DNA of 64,000 nucleotides, taken from Cymodocea nodosa (taxonomy: Eukaryota; Streptophyta; Magnoliopsida; Alismatales; Cymodoceaceae). The DNA is taken from contig CM072343.1 in the NCBI GenBank assembly GCA_036874045.1, forward strand, positions 10,436,001 to 10,500,000, read 5' to 3'. Numbering within the stretch: the first letter of the stretch is position 1; every line of letters starts with the position of its first letter. Below are positions 24,858-36,235 of this stretch, piece by piece. Below the pieces are notes generated by a model that ran no database searches, was not told the origin of the DNA, and was given only the letters and a program-made list of their open reading frames with translations. Position numbers and translations under genes: made by a program.

Positions 24858-27123
24858 TTATTTCTCTAACTGATTTATATCCTCTATAGCCCCTCTAATT
24901 TCTCCAGAAGATCCTACAACAAATGTTCCAACAATAGCAGTCAAATAATTCCTATATTCCTTCATCGAGATGGCCCTGGATTTCATCTTTTTAGATGTCC
25001 ATCTAGTGAAGTCAATACTGTCCACCATCAGCAGTGGAATCAGATCTCCATAGAATAATTTTTTCTGTTCTACCCTCAACTTAGTGATAAAAACTACAAA
25101 CAAGTTTACTTGAATTTTGTTCACAATTGCATATGTGGCCCATTTAACAAATTGACTTAATTCTATATCATGGCCTTGTCATTGGTAGACATTTTTAATC
25201 AAAATCTTAGCTACCATGTGTGTTTTATCATTTAAGTATTTCAATCTGTTTAATAATGACACACCAAGGCTGATAGCTAAATAGTCTTTTATTTCCTGTT
25301 CTGTCCACTCGACTGCAGTCGTGCTCTCAAGAATTTCTTTTCCTTCATTTCTAAGTCCAAAAATATTGTGGAGAAGCTTTGGTGTTATCAATACATCAGC
25401 TTGCTCCACATTGGAAATTAATCCTCTTTCCACATCTCTTAAATTTATATAAAAACAGGGCACTAGATTTTCATACATTGCATGCTCTTTCTCTTTTGGA
25501 ATAAATTGCAATAGACCTTGGAACTCAAATAATTCTTTAATGTCCTCCATGCTATCCTAGTTTACCGGTCTACTATATATAATATCAAATACATTTATCT
25601 CTTCATATTTATTCATTGCTTCTTGACTCCAAAAACATACGTCATTCAGAACTTGCTGTTAGGAAGGGTCAAGAATCAGAAATTGTTCCTCTATTAGGGT
25701 TTGTTTTTCTACTACTTCCTCAAGGTGCTGAACTAGTGTTTGTTGGAAATGATCCGAAGATTCCTACAATTCAATTCCTACTTCTGTTTGTGGGGAAGAG
25801 CCGACAGAACTCTCCACTCTTTTTCCTTGTACTTCCTCAATAAATTGCTGAAGAGTCTCTCCTTCTTTAGTGGAATCTGTTGAGTCATTTCTTCTTTAAT
25901 CAGTATGTTCTTGTCCAACTTCTTCTACTCTGAATTGTTATGGAAAGTCTATAGAACTTTCCACATTTTTATCTTGAATTTTCTCCATATTAGAAATTAA
26001 ATTTCCTTCTTCCTCCTAACTACCAATATGCATAGTTACTATTCTTTCTAATTCTGAGGCAAATTAGGATGGAGTTACGGGCATAGTATTTTCTGCCCTA
26101 ACTTCTATTTCTAATTCCTCATGCTGTAGACTAATTTCAACCTGCTTTTCTTCGCTTCTTTGCCTTTGCTACTCCTGCTCCTACTCCTCCTCAAATTCGG
26201 ATAATAGATTAACAAAAATGGGCTCTTTAGGCCCTACTGATAATATAGGCTTGGATTTAACTATTTCCTAAGCTTCAGGCACTAACTCTTTTCCTTTTCT
26301 TCTTGTTAACAGTTGTGCCTAATCTTCTTCTTCTTCTTCTTCAGATAACAAGTCAACAAGAATGGGCTCTCCAAACCCTCGAGCCACAAGTACTGCCTCT
26401 TCTTGCTTAAATTTACTAGTTTGGAAGGACAAGCATTAGTTTCTCTCACAGCTAGTGATCTAGCTACTTCAAAATGTTGTTCTAATTTAATTTTATACTA
26501 GGCCTTCAACTTATCTTTGACCCTCTTCTTACATAGTGCATCATAAAGTAAATGAGTCTTTGCCATAGTCATATCTTCAGAATTTCATTGGCTCTTGGCA
26601 ACTTTCATGAGCTCTGCAAATTCTCTCCATTCCTCTAGCATCGATGGCCCCAAAAATGCTTCTCTTCCTAATGGCCTAGGTGGTGGAATTGATGGTCCTA
26701 GCTGTTGTTCATCTATAGTAGGTTTTCTAGCAACAGGCTCTTTAGCAGCTTTCTTTTCTCTTTGTTGTCACCGCCTAATTACACCCCTTGCACAACCAGC
26801 AATTTCTCGTAAAAACCATAATCTGGACTTGCATTAGATCAATTCTAGGGCAACATCATTGTTTGGTCTTATCCTCCTTTCTCTATTCACAGCCATCTCT
26901 ATTGCTACTTTGATTCTAGTTTCTACAATCTAAGGTATTCTAATATTTAAATCAACCAAAACTCTTGTCCAATAGAAAATATCAGAATCTACCTTTTCTA
27001 ATTCTTTTTCCTGTATCATGTTCCTGATCTTCTATCGTGTATGCCATTCCTTTGACTTCTTGAGAAATCTTGTAGTGTCAACTGCATCCTAGAATTCTAG
27101 CATCATCTTGACCTTCGTGGCAT
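24858..27123 (-). pseudogene. G3 accessory ORF3 (Transposase_32-like), first copy
   Basis: ATG at 27123 gives the basic start MPRRSR, then an alpha-helical N-terminus (KELEKVDSDIFYWTRVLVDLNIR), a Glu/Lys-rich linker, and from 25550 a globular domain with DIKELFEFQGLLQFIPKEKE and LISNVEQADVLITPKLLHNIFGL. It ends at 24858 with a Leu/Glu-rich tail. About 750 codons, with a frameshift near the start and many stops. The domain resembles the plant transposon-associated Transposase_32 family. Its cellular role is unknown. It follows integrase, the place of env-like ORFs. Copia-C carries a related ORF (51085-56131). Confidence 0.7.
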
Positions 27124-27830
27124 TACGAAACGAAATGGAATCACTCTGATCTCTATTGTTCTAAGTTCTAAATGATTTCTACGAATAATGCCCCTAAATC
27201 CTAAGTTTTAGTATAAATAAATCCTAAGTTTTTTACGGGTAATCGGGTCATTTTCCCACGCAAACAATCGCTTCTTACATATACTACTTTGTGGAGTTAC
27301 GGTTAACTTCATAAACTAAGTCTATGGACTTACCTTAAGTACTTCATTGAGTTACAGTTAACTCAACGGAGTAAGTTCGTTAACTTATCCTAAACTCAAT
27401 GGAGTAAGTTCATTGAGTTAAGCGTAACTCAACAAACTTCTCGTAAAGTTATAAGTAATAAAAATACTTATAATAATAATTTTTACATCGGTCAATACCG
27501 AAGAATTTTTGGTCTAATCGACTCTTAATTTTCAACATTTTCGAATTTCAGTCAAACCATTATGCTTCCACGGTTGAATCGAAGTTTACAAAAAAAATTT
27601 CTTTTTCTTCTAGTTGAATTGATGCCATGTGTTTGGTAAAACCAATATTTTTACTTAATATATATATATATATTTATGTTTTGGTCAAACTAATGGATCT
27701 TTTCAACGTAACTGTAACAATATTTTTCTTTTAATATATGTTTCGGTAAAATCGATAATTTCTTTTGGTTGGACCACTATATTTAAAATAAGTTTTTTTT
27801 TAAAAAAAAACTAACATATATCTATTTCTT
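27124..27830 (-). other. Spacer between integrase and ORF3, first copy
   Basis: Noncoding. It contains TAACTC inverted repeats (27290-27440), a CGGT-N3-ACCG motif with one change (27571-27581) and a short (TA)n tract near 27660. Confidence 0.5.
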
Positions 27831-27839
27831 ACTTATTAA

Positions 27840-28369
27840 AGCTCGAATAGTCCTCTACTCTTACTTCTTCTATAATTCCAAATGAACTTTTTAGAATTTT
27901 CAGAATAGGTCTAGGTCTTTGTCCATTTACTTTAAATATATTCTAATTTTTAGGATTTTCAATTTCATTAGCTCTATAGGAATAAATATTTCAAATTATG
28001 TAAAGACCTGCCCATCTAGATCTTAATTTTCCTAGATGGTTATGAAGCCTAATCATGTAAAGATATACTTCTTGTACTATTTCAAAAGTTTTTGAAATAA
28101 TTTTCTTGTCATGCCAAAACTTCATTTTCTTTTTTTCTTTTACAATTTTCGAATAAGCTTCATTCCTAAACTCTTCTAATTCAATCAATTGCATTTTTTT
28201 GTTTTTAGCAACTTGATTTAAATTAGTGTTCAGAGTTTTTAATGCCCAATAAGTTTTATGTTCAATTTCAACTGGTAAATGACAACTTTTTCCATATACT
28301 ATCCTAAAATTGTGACATAACTAAGCTTGCCTTATAAGCAGTTCTATAAGCCTAAAGTGCATATATTAA
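27840..28369 (-). pseudogene. G3 integrase, C-terminal part
   Basis: The frame 28194-27991 starts MQLIELEEFRNEAYSKIVKE and ends with YLYMIRLHNHLGKLRSRWAG, the gypsy integrase tail. Upstream, 28369 downward reads NRLIYAL, a TAG for Trp, then AYRTAYKASL. It is the direct continuation of 34228-34720 once the LINE and its TSD are removed. Confidence 0.85.
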
Positions 28370-28484
28370 TCTATTAGCCCAATCAAAAAAAAAAAAAACC
28401 CATTCATCACCTCCACTTTCTCTCTCTAGCCAGAGTTTCTCTCTCTAGGCGATTTTCACCATTTCCTCTTCTCTTCCCTCTCTC

Positions 28485-30331
28485 ATGGCAGATCCACCGC
28501 CAGTGCAACTTGGAGAACCTCCTCCTTTTGTAGATCCTCAAGCTTGGCAAAAGAACACTCCTCGTCCTTCTTTTGCAGCCACTATTAAGGAACATTTTGT
28601 TCCTCCAACTTTCTCGGATCTCTCAGTTCGTGATCCCATCATTGTAGATGGACAAAGACGGATTTCTTTTAATACAGAGGAGATATCTACAATGGCAGCC
28701 CCGTTTCATTATACCTTGGTGGGACGATTTGCTGGTCAACGTCCATATCTGCATTCTATTCTGGAGGGTATTAAAGCTACTCTCAACATTTCTGAAGGGA
28801 TTTTTCCTGCTGCACTTGACTTGAGGTATGTTCTATTACGTTTTCAGCACCAGCATATTTTCTTACAAGCTTTAGTTAAAGAAAACTGGAACATTAAGGG
28901 GAAGAGGATGTCAGTTTTCCGTTGGTCACCTTCTTTCTCACCTGGGATGGAAGCCACTTGGGCTCTAGTTTGGGTCCACCTTCCTCAGCTGCGTGCACAC
29001 TTACACATGCCCGGAGCTATTAAATCCATTGCAAAACTTCTAGGGAAATACCTCTGCTCGCACCGAGATGTCTGCAATTTTACACGCCCCGGTCTTACAG
29101 CCATCTGCGTTGAAATGGATCTTTCCAAAACTCTTCCCCGCTCCATCGTCATCGACAATGGTGGAGAAATCATCAATCAAAAGGTCATATACCCGTTTGA
29201 ACCAAAATTCTGTGAATTTTGCTGTAAAATTGGGCACACTACCCCAACATGCAGAAAGAAAGCTTTGTCTGACAGTACTATACCTGCCAGTACCGCACCT
29301 GTCATTATTCCACGCAAAGACTCGCTGGGCAATTCGCAATGGCAAGTTGTCAATCGAAAAAACAAAACGAAAAATAATCAAGAACAGCTGTCGGACACAC
29401 TTGCAGAAGAGGTTTACACGCAAAAGGCAACAACGAACATGGCTGGTGTGAACGCAAAAATAGCAAAGCAAAAAGATGGCAGGTCTGACAAAAGATCGGT
29501 TGAACCGGAGAATACTACGGTACAACCGAAAGAAAAAGCTGCCAACTCCAACGCTGTACCGACAGAATCACCGGTCGAACCGATAGGATCACCGGTCCAA
29601 CCGAAGGAAAGGCAGCTTGCGGTGTCAGACCAGAACGGTAAGACCGCAATTCCTCCGGTGGAACCGAAAAACATACCTGACAATCCCACCGTCGGACAGA
29701 AAAATAAAAAGGAAAAAAATCTGTCAACTTCAAGGAAGCATAGTCTACAACGTCTGACAAAGCGGTCAGCCTATCGACCGAAGAACCGATATGCATCTTT
29801 GACAAAATCCCGGTGGAACCGGAAAATACTACAAGACAAAGAGGAGAAAGTTCACCGGCCTCACCGAGTTTTCAAATCAACCTGCAAAATGAAACAGAAC
29901 CGTCGGTACAGCTGCAGGCCTTGATCGACTCAGAATGGAGATTGGTTACACGCAACAGAAAATTAAATAAAGCTGTCACTCCTTCCACAGAACTCGAGCA
30001 GCCTTATGAACAGCTATCGGCGGAACACTTACCAGACAAGCATCCATTGACAGAACATATCTTATTGAATCAGAAAGATCCCGGCATTATAAGAAATCAA
30101 ATTTCCTTAGAAATTTTAAAAGGAAAGTTGAAACATTTGTCAGAAGGACCCAGCTCAAAAGACGACTCCCTTTCCTCAAGCAACCATCAATCTGACACAG
30201 AAGAAACTATCTCACAGCAGGACTTTAGAGTAACCAGATCAAAGAGACAAAGCATTCGTCTCAAACAGAAAAAAAGCAAGATTTCTAATGATGCCGAATC
30301 TTCCCACAGTATCAGCAGCAATTCTCAATAA
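28485..30331 (+). pseudogene. LINE ORF1 (DUF4283 and CCHC)
   Basis: ATG at 28485, about 86 bases after the A run. Residues 60-190 match the DUF4283 region of plant L1 ORF1s (FHYTLVGRFAGQRPY, then VLLRFQHQHIFLQAL). A CCHC knuckle, CEFCCKIGHTTPTC, lies at about 245-258. A linker follows with repeated V-E/Q-P units. The open frame ends at 29924, but the other frame carries on to 30331 with a Ser/Gln-rich tail, so a frameshift near 29700-29710 (A-runs) is likely. The intact length would be about 615 residues. ORF1 is expected to bind LINE RNA. Confidence 0.85.
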
Positions 30332-30357
30332 TTCTCTCTCTTCCTTCTTGATTTTCT

Positions 30358-33300
30358 ATGAATATATTATTTTGGAATTGCCGTGGGTTGATCAATCGAT
30401 CAACCCAAATATATCTCAAAAATCTTATCAAAACTCAAAAATTAGAGGCAATATGCATATTAGAACATTTTATGAAGCCTGAAGATACTCAAAAATTTGC
30501 TGATAATATTAATTGGAATTATCATTATGGCAATTCCAAAATCTGCACTCTCTGGTCGGATAATCTTACTTTTCAGATTATAGATATGCATCCTCAAGTT
30601 TGTACTTATAAAGTATTAAATGCCCCTTACAAGGATTTATTTATTTCGGTTATTTACGCCTCTTGCAACCAATATACCAGATGTCAACTCTGGAATCAAT
30701 TATCAGAGATTAATTCGATTGCAGATAAAGCAAGCTGGATTTTAGGGGGAGATTTTAATGTGGTTAGGCATATTGGAGAAACTAAGAATATTCTGCATAA
30801 TCAACATTCAGCTATGCAGGATTTCAATGAATTTATTCATAACAATCTCCTCACGGAACCTTTTCATCAGGGGAATCAATTTTCTTGGTGCAATAACAGA
30901 TCAGAATCTGATAGAAGGTATGCCAGACTAGATCGTATCTTAATCAATTCGCAGATGGCAACACATATAACAGAAGATATAATTTATGGGAATCGAGTAA
31001 ACTCGGATCATGCATATATTATCCTTCAGAATATGAATACTATTTCTTGGGGGCCAACCGCATTTCGCTTCAAAAATATGTGGCTGACTTATGAAGATCT
31101 ACCAAATATGATTCAAGCGGTGTGGCATAGTCTCACCTACAAGAATCCTATTACAAACTTCAGTGCAAAACTCAAGCTGCTCAAAGAAAAACTAAAGATT
31201 TGGAATGCAGATAGAGTGGGCAATATCTTTGAAGAAGAAAAGCAGATAATTAGACAAATAAATTTTCTGGAACAGGACTTCCAACAAAACGGTAGCACCT
31301 TGGAAAAACTTTCCTGCCTTCATAATTATCAAGAAGCCCTTCGAAAAAACAATTATCGGCAATCTCTCTTTTTTAGACAATCTACACACATTGATTGGAT
31401 GAAGGATATGGATCGAAACACAAAATACTTTCATCAAATTATCAAAAGAAGAAGCACGAAGGATTGCTTTAAGAGTATGCTCAGATCAGATATGTCCAAT
31501 ATTACTTGTGATCAACTCAAAATCAAAGGAAAAAATTATTTCAGCAATTTATTGACATCCCAACATACGCATATGATGGATAGTATGATCAGTAATATTC
31601 CTACTATTCTTAATCTGGAGGATAACAAGAAATTATGGGATATCCCCAACATCAATGAGGTTAGAAAAGTCGTCTTTGATCTTCCCAATAACAAAGCTCC
31701 AGGTCCCGATGGCTTCACTGTGGAATTCTTCAAACATTTCTGGAATATTATTGGTAATGACTTTTGTCTTGCAGTTCAAAGTTTCTTTGCAGGATCTTCT
31801 CTGAATGATAAATGGAAGTCTACTTTCATTACATTAATTCCAAAGAAGAAACAACTAGAGTAGTTTTCAGACTTTCGTCCTATTAGTCTATGCAACATCT
31901 CTTATAAATGTATTGCCAAAATCTTAGCTAATCGGATTTCGGAAATCATACCCAACATCATATCTAATACTCAAGCAGCATTTATTAAAGGCAGAAGTAT
32001 TTTTGACAACATATCTCTTACTCAGGAGCTCATACAATATATAGACCAAGGCCATCGAGGGGGAAATCTTATGATTAAACTAGACATGGAAAAAGCATTT
32101 GATAGAATGGAATGGTCAGCTATTTTTGACACACTTGCTGCCTTCGGATTTGACACTACTATTATTGATCTAATATCAAGATGTATATCGTTGAATCCCA
32201 CCTCAGTTCTTTTCAATGGAGCTAATTCTCAAGTATTTTATCCAACCCGAGGATTACGACAAGGTGACCCTCTTTCTCCTCTTCTCTTCATTATCACTGA
32301 AGAATTATTATCTAGGGCTCTCCTTAAAATGCAAATGGAGCAAAATTATGTCCCTTATAAATGCCAAGGAAGACATTAGAAAATATCTCACTTGCTTTTC
32401 GCTGATGATGCTATTCTTTTTCTCAATGGCCGCAAATCAATGTTAGACAAAGCTCTAACCATTTTGCAACATTATGAAGCATCTACGGGACAAAAAAACA
32501 ACTACAATAAGAGTAACTTCTATGTCTCCAAAAAAAGTCCGGAGCATAGGAAGAATATTTTCTCTACTATGATTGGATGTCCTCAAGGCAACTGGCCTTT
32601 CATCTACCTCGGCTGTCCAATTTTCAAAGGTCAATCTCGTATTAAATACTTCCAATATCTCATTGACAAAATTCAAAACAAAGTTGTAGGTTGGAAGGCT
32701 AAATTTCTTAGCCAAGGGGGAAGATTAATGCTTATCAAGCATGTGTTAAATTCTATTCCTATACACACCTTATCAGTTTTGCCCCTTCCTTGTGGAATCG
32801 TTCAGAAGATCAACAATATCTGTGCTCATTTTTTCTGGTCAGGAGATAGTAATCAGAAAAACTTTCATTGGCTCAAATGGGAAAAAAACTCCACCCCTGT
32901 TCCTGAAGGTGGGCTCGATATCCGAAATTTAAAAGAGCAATTAGTAGCTTTTCAACTAAAGCAAATACACAAGCTGATCAATAATAAAGGCATCTGGGCT
33001 GAAGCCATCAAGGCAATCTATGGCAGTATAGACCATATTTTTAATATCCACAGAGACAGCAACATAGGAAAAACATTGGGCAAAACGTGGCATAGATATT
33101 ATCAAACTCTGCAGATTCCAAGATTTTCCGTTAAAGCTGCTTGGAATTCTATCAGAAATCATCTACCCTGTAACAACAAACTATTGGGTTTTTGGAGTCC
33201 CGGAATACCTACAAAAGTTTCTATTTTTCTATGGAAACTCAAAAACAAATTTCTTCCGGTAGATGAAACCAGAAAACATATGGGACACCAATTACCGTCC

Positions 33301-33621
33301 ATATGCGGGTTTTGCAGGAACGCCACAGAAACTATTAATCATATTTTTTATAAATGCTCTTTCACTCAAGATATTATCAAATGGCTCCGATTATTGACCA
33401 CAGCAAATCCTATCCACAACTGGGAAATATGGTGCAGGCAGCAGCTATATTCAAGCAAAAAATATTCTCGAAATCAATTTTATAAATATCTAACGGCATT
33501 CACTCTTTGGAGCTTGTGGAAACATAGATGTGAGATAATATTCGGCAATAAAAAGCCTAATATTACTACTATCGTATCTCAGATTATTTATTATATCAAT
33601 GGTTTCAATATCCAAGAATGA
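30358..33621 (+). pseudogene. LINE ORF2 (endonuclease and reverse transcriptase)
   Basis: One frame of 1088 codons, 26 bases after ORF1, broken only by TAG at 31861-31863 and 32377-32379. The endonuclease opens MNILFWNCRGL and has ILGGDFNVVRHIGE, RLDRILIN and NSDHAYI. RT follows with APGPDGFTVEFFK, DMEKAFDRMEW, GLRQGDPLSPLLF and the catalytic LFADDAILF. A zf-RVT domain (SVKAAWNSIRNH, then CGFC...H...C) ends the protein. It would nick the target and copy the RNA in place. The first stop fits CAG to TAG. Confidence 0.93.
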
Positions 33622-34227
33622 ATACGTAGATTTCAAGATATACAATATACAAGTCACAACTTACGAGGAGATTACTTGTTCGCCGCATACAACAGTCATC
33701 GGAAGAAATACTCTCGAAGAACAGCTGTTCTGACACTTCTCTATTCACACGGAAACTCTGTTCACACGGTAACTATGTTCACACGGGAAAGGCTTTTCGA
33801 ACGTACCATCCTGGCTTCGGTTTGACCGCCCTTTTCTGCCCCAGTTACACCGGAACCTAGACACGGTCACACCGACTTTTTCTACCGATCTTTTACCAGC
33901 CCGGTGTGACCGCTCAGTTCACGGTTAAACCGGAAGATCTCCGGTCGGACCGATCACAACGTTCGGTCTCACCGACAAATCTCATATTTCGTTTCACCGC
34001 GGTTCAACCGTCAAACTATATCGGTTTGACCATTTTCAGTTGACCGAATTTTTTCGGTTAAACCAGATTCATTTCTTCCAGAAAATTTTTATATATTTTC
34101 TTTACTTAGCAAATTTGGACCCTTGTATTGCCCTTCTTTTTGGACTCTTACATTTTTAGCAGGACTATCCCCTGATGAATGCAAAGGATAGATTTATATA
34201 AATAAAATAAAATAAAAAAAAAAAAAA
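33622..34227 (+). other. LINE 3' UTR with CGGT-N3-ACCG array and A tail
   Basis: Not coding. Perfect CGGT-N3-ACCG motifs start at 33818, 33864, 33902, 33922, 33942, 33964 and 34000, with near copies at 34022 and 34055. Three are exactly 20 bp apart. Before them, TTCACACGG occurs three times at about 18-bp spacing (33748-33785). The A-rich tail is at 34201-34227. Confidence 0.8.
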
Positions 34228-34720
34228 TCTATTAGCCAAATCTGTTCTAGTAGGATTTATTACTTTTTCTAAGATTAACTTAATTTGTTTATTTGCACTT
34301 TCTACTTGTCCACTTGTTTGCGGATAATATGATGTTGCAATTTTGTAATTTACTCCATATTTCTTCATTAATGCTTCAAAACTTCTATTACAGAAATGAG
34401 TTCCTCTATCACTAATAATAACTTTAGGTATTCCAAATCTAGCAATTATATTAGTTCTTATAAAATCTATTACCACTTTGTTGTCATTAGTTTTTGTAGG
34501 AATAACTTCTATCCATTTAGATACATAATCCACCCCCAACAATATATAATTAAATTGATTAAACATAGGAAATGGACCCATAAAATCTATTCCTCACACA
34601 TCAAAGATTTCAGCCTCAACAATAGGATTCAGAAGCATCATATTCCTCTTTGATATCCTTCCTATTTATTGACATCTTAAACAACTTAAGCAGTATTTAT
34701 GAGCATCTTTGAATAGTGTT
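34228..34720 (-). pseudogene. G3 integrase, N-terminal zinc finger and DDE core
   Basis: Minus-strand reading from about 34720: GFYWPTLFKDAHKYC and CLRCQ form the HHCC finger. Then come MGPFPMFNQF, Asp in LLGVDYVSKWIE, Asp in KVIISDRGTHFCN and Glu in YYPQTSGQVESANKQIK, the catalytic triad of gypsy integrases. It is cut at 34228 by the LINE and continues at 28369. Stops at two places. It would integrate the cDNA if intact. Confidence 0.88.
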
Positions 34721-35640
34721 GGCCAATAAAATCCACATTGCAGAATTTTGGTAGTAGTTTTCCCAAAACCAAAATGGAACATCTTTCAATAGATTAGTTA
34801 AAGGTCAAGCTATTTTGCTAAAATCTTTAATAAATCTCCTATAAAATCTTGCATGTCCTAGAAATGATCTAATATCTTTTACTGATTTAGGTTTTGGTAG
34901 ATTAGAAATTACTTCTATTTTAGCTTTATCTACTTCCAACCCTTTCTTTGAAACATCTCCCAAGATTATTCCTTTTTTAACCATGAAGTGACATTTTCCC
35001 AATTTAGAACCTGATTTTTTTTCCACACAACGTTTTAATACTTGGTCTAAATTGTTTAAACACACTTCATATGAAGTTCCATATATAGTAAAATCATCCA
35101 TAAATATTTCTAAAAAATCTTCAATCATTCTAGTGAATAGCCCTACATACACCTTTGAAAGGTAGCTAGTGCATTCAATAATTCGAATGGCATTCTCTTA
35201 AAAGCATAAGTTCCATTAGGACATGTGAAAGTTGTTTCCTCTTGATCCTCTAATGCTACTGGAACTTGGTTATATCCTAAATAATCATCTAGAAAACAAA
35301 AATATTCTTGCCCTACTAATTTCTCTAGCATTTGATCTATAAAAGGTAAGGGAAAATGATCTTTCCTAGTCACAGCATTCAACTTTCTATAATCAATACA
35401 CACTCTCTAGCTTGATTGAATTCTAATAGGTATCAAGTCCTGACTTTCATTCCTAATAACTATTAATCATGATTTCTTGAGAACTACATGGATGGACTAA
35501 CCCATGAGCTATCAGAAATCGAATAAATTATGTCATTATCTAACCATTTCACTATTTTTTTCTTGACTACTTCTTTAAGGTTTGGATTTAATCTCCTCTC
35601 AGGAATTCTAATTGGTTTAGCATTCTCTTCTAAATATATG
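34721..35640 (-). pseudogene. G3 reverse transcriptase (RNase H missing)
   Basis: Motifs in order from 35640: LNPNLKEVVKKKIVKWL, CIDYRKLNAVTRKDHFPLPF, FLDDYLGYNQVP, FKRMPFELLNALATFQRC, the catalytic IFMDDFTIYG, and FLGHARFYRRFIKDFSKIA. The frame shifts near 35150 and near 35405. After DVPFWF the sequence goes straight into the integrase finger. The RNase H domain of about 120 residues that normally lies there is gone, so this copy could not reverse transcribe by itself. Confidence 0.88.
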
Positions 35641-36235
35641 TGGTGACAGCATATAGTTGCACTTAACCCTTTTATATCAATTATAGTCCATCCTATTGCT
35701 TCTTTATAAGTTTTTACTACATCTTTTAATTTAGAAATTTGATCCTCTTTTAAATCTAAAGCAATAATGATTGGACATGTTCATTTTTCTTCTAGAAATA
35801 TATAGGTTAATTCAGGAGGTAAACGTTTTAAATCTAAATGTTGACGATCAGAAGCTAGAGCTCCTAATTGAACATTTTCATCTTCAATATTAAACTCTTC
35901 TTGATCTCCTTCTACATCTATGCTCTCACTTACTTCTAAACTTTCAGAATCTAGTTGCCTATTTAATTCTTCTTAAATCACATCATCTAGCATATCTCCT
36001 TCATCCTCTAGAAAGTCTATAGTATGTAAGGACATTTCTAACTCCTTAAACTTGTCTGGTTTGAAAATGTTTAATTGAGTATTCTTATTACCATATGCTA
36101 ACTTCATCACTCTAGTTTTACAATTATAATAGCCCCTGATGTTGCTAAAAATGGTTTTCCCAAAATTAAAGATATATCATGATTCTAATGCTTAATTTGT
36201 TAAGAATCCAATATCACAATATCAATAGGATATTT
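35641..36235 (-). pseudogene. G3 protease C-terminus and protease-RT linker
   Basis: Minus-strand reading from 36235 gives YPIDIVILDS, then ISLILGKPFLATSGAIINC, the C-terminal half of an Athila-type protease. An acidic linker with ELNRQLDSESLEV follows up to the RT. Its first half lies beyond the solo LTR at 37436. Confidence 0.75.

Larger units (their letters stand above)
28370..34242 (+). mobile_element. L1-type LINE inserted in the G3 integrase
   Basis: The element body (28385-34227) is flanked by a 15-bp target duplication with one mismatch (TCTATTAGCC[C/A]AATC at 28370-28384 and 34228-34242). It ends in an A-rich tail after GATAGATTTATATAAA. It holds ORF1, ORF2 and a 3' UTR in the order of plant L1s. 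A run of 14 A also follows the left duplication, which is unusual. The gypsy integrase frame is continuous across the site after removal. Its coding is less decayed than its neighbours', so it is among the younger insertions. Confidence 0.93.

Noticed and set aside
28985..29805. Several open frames on the minus strand and a second plus frame
   Set aside because: They are shadows of LINE ORF1, which has the DUF4283 and CCHC signatures in its own frame.
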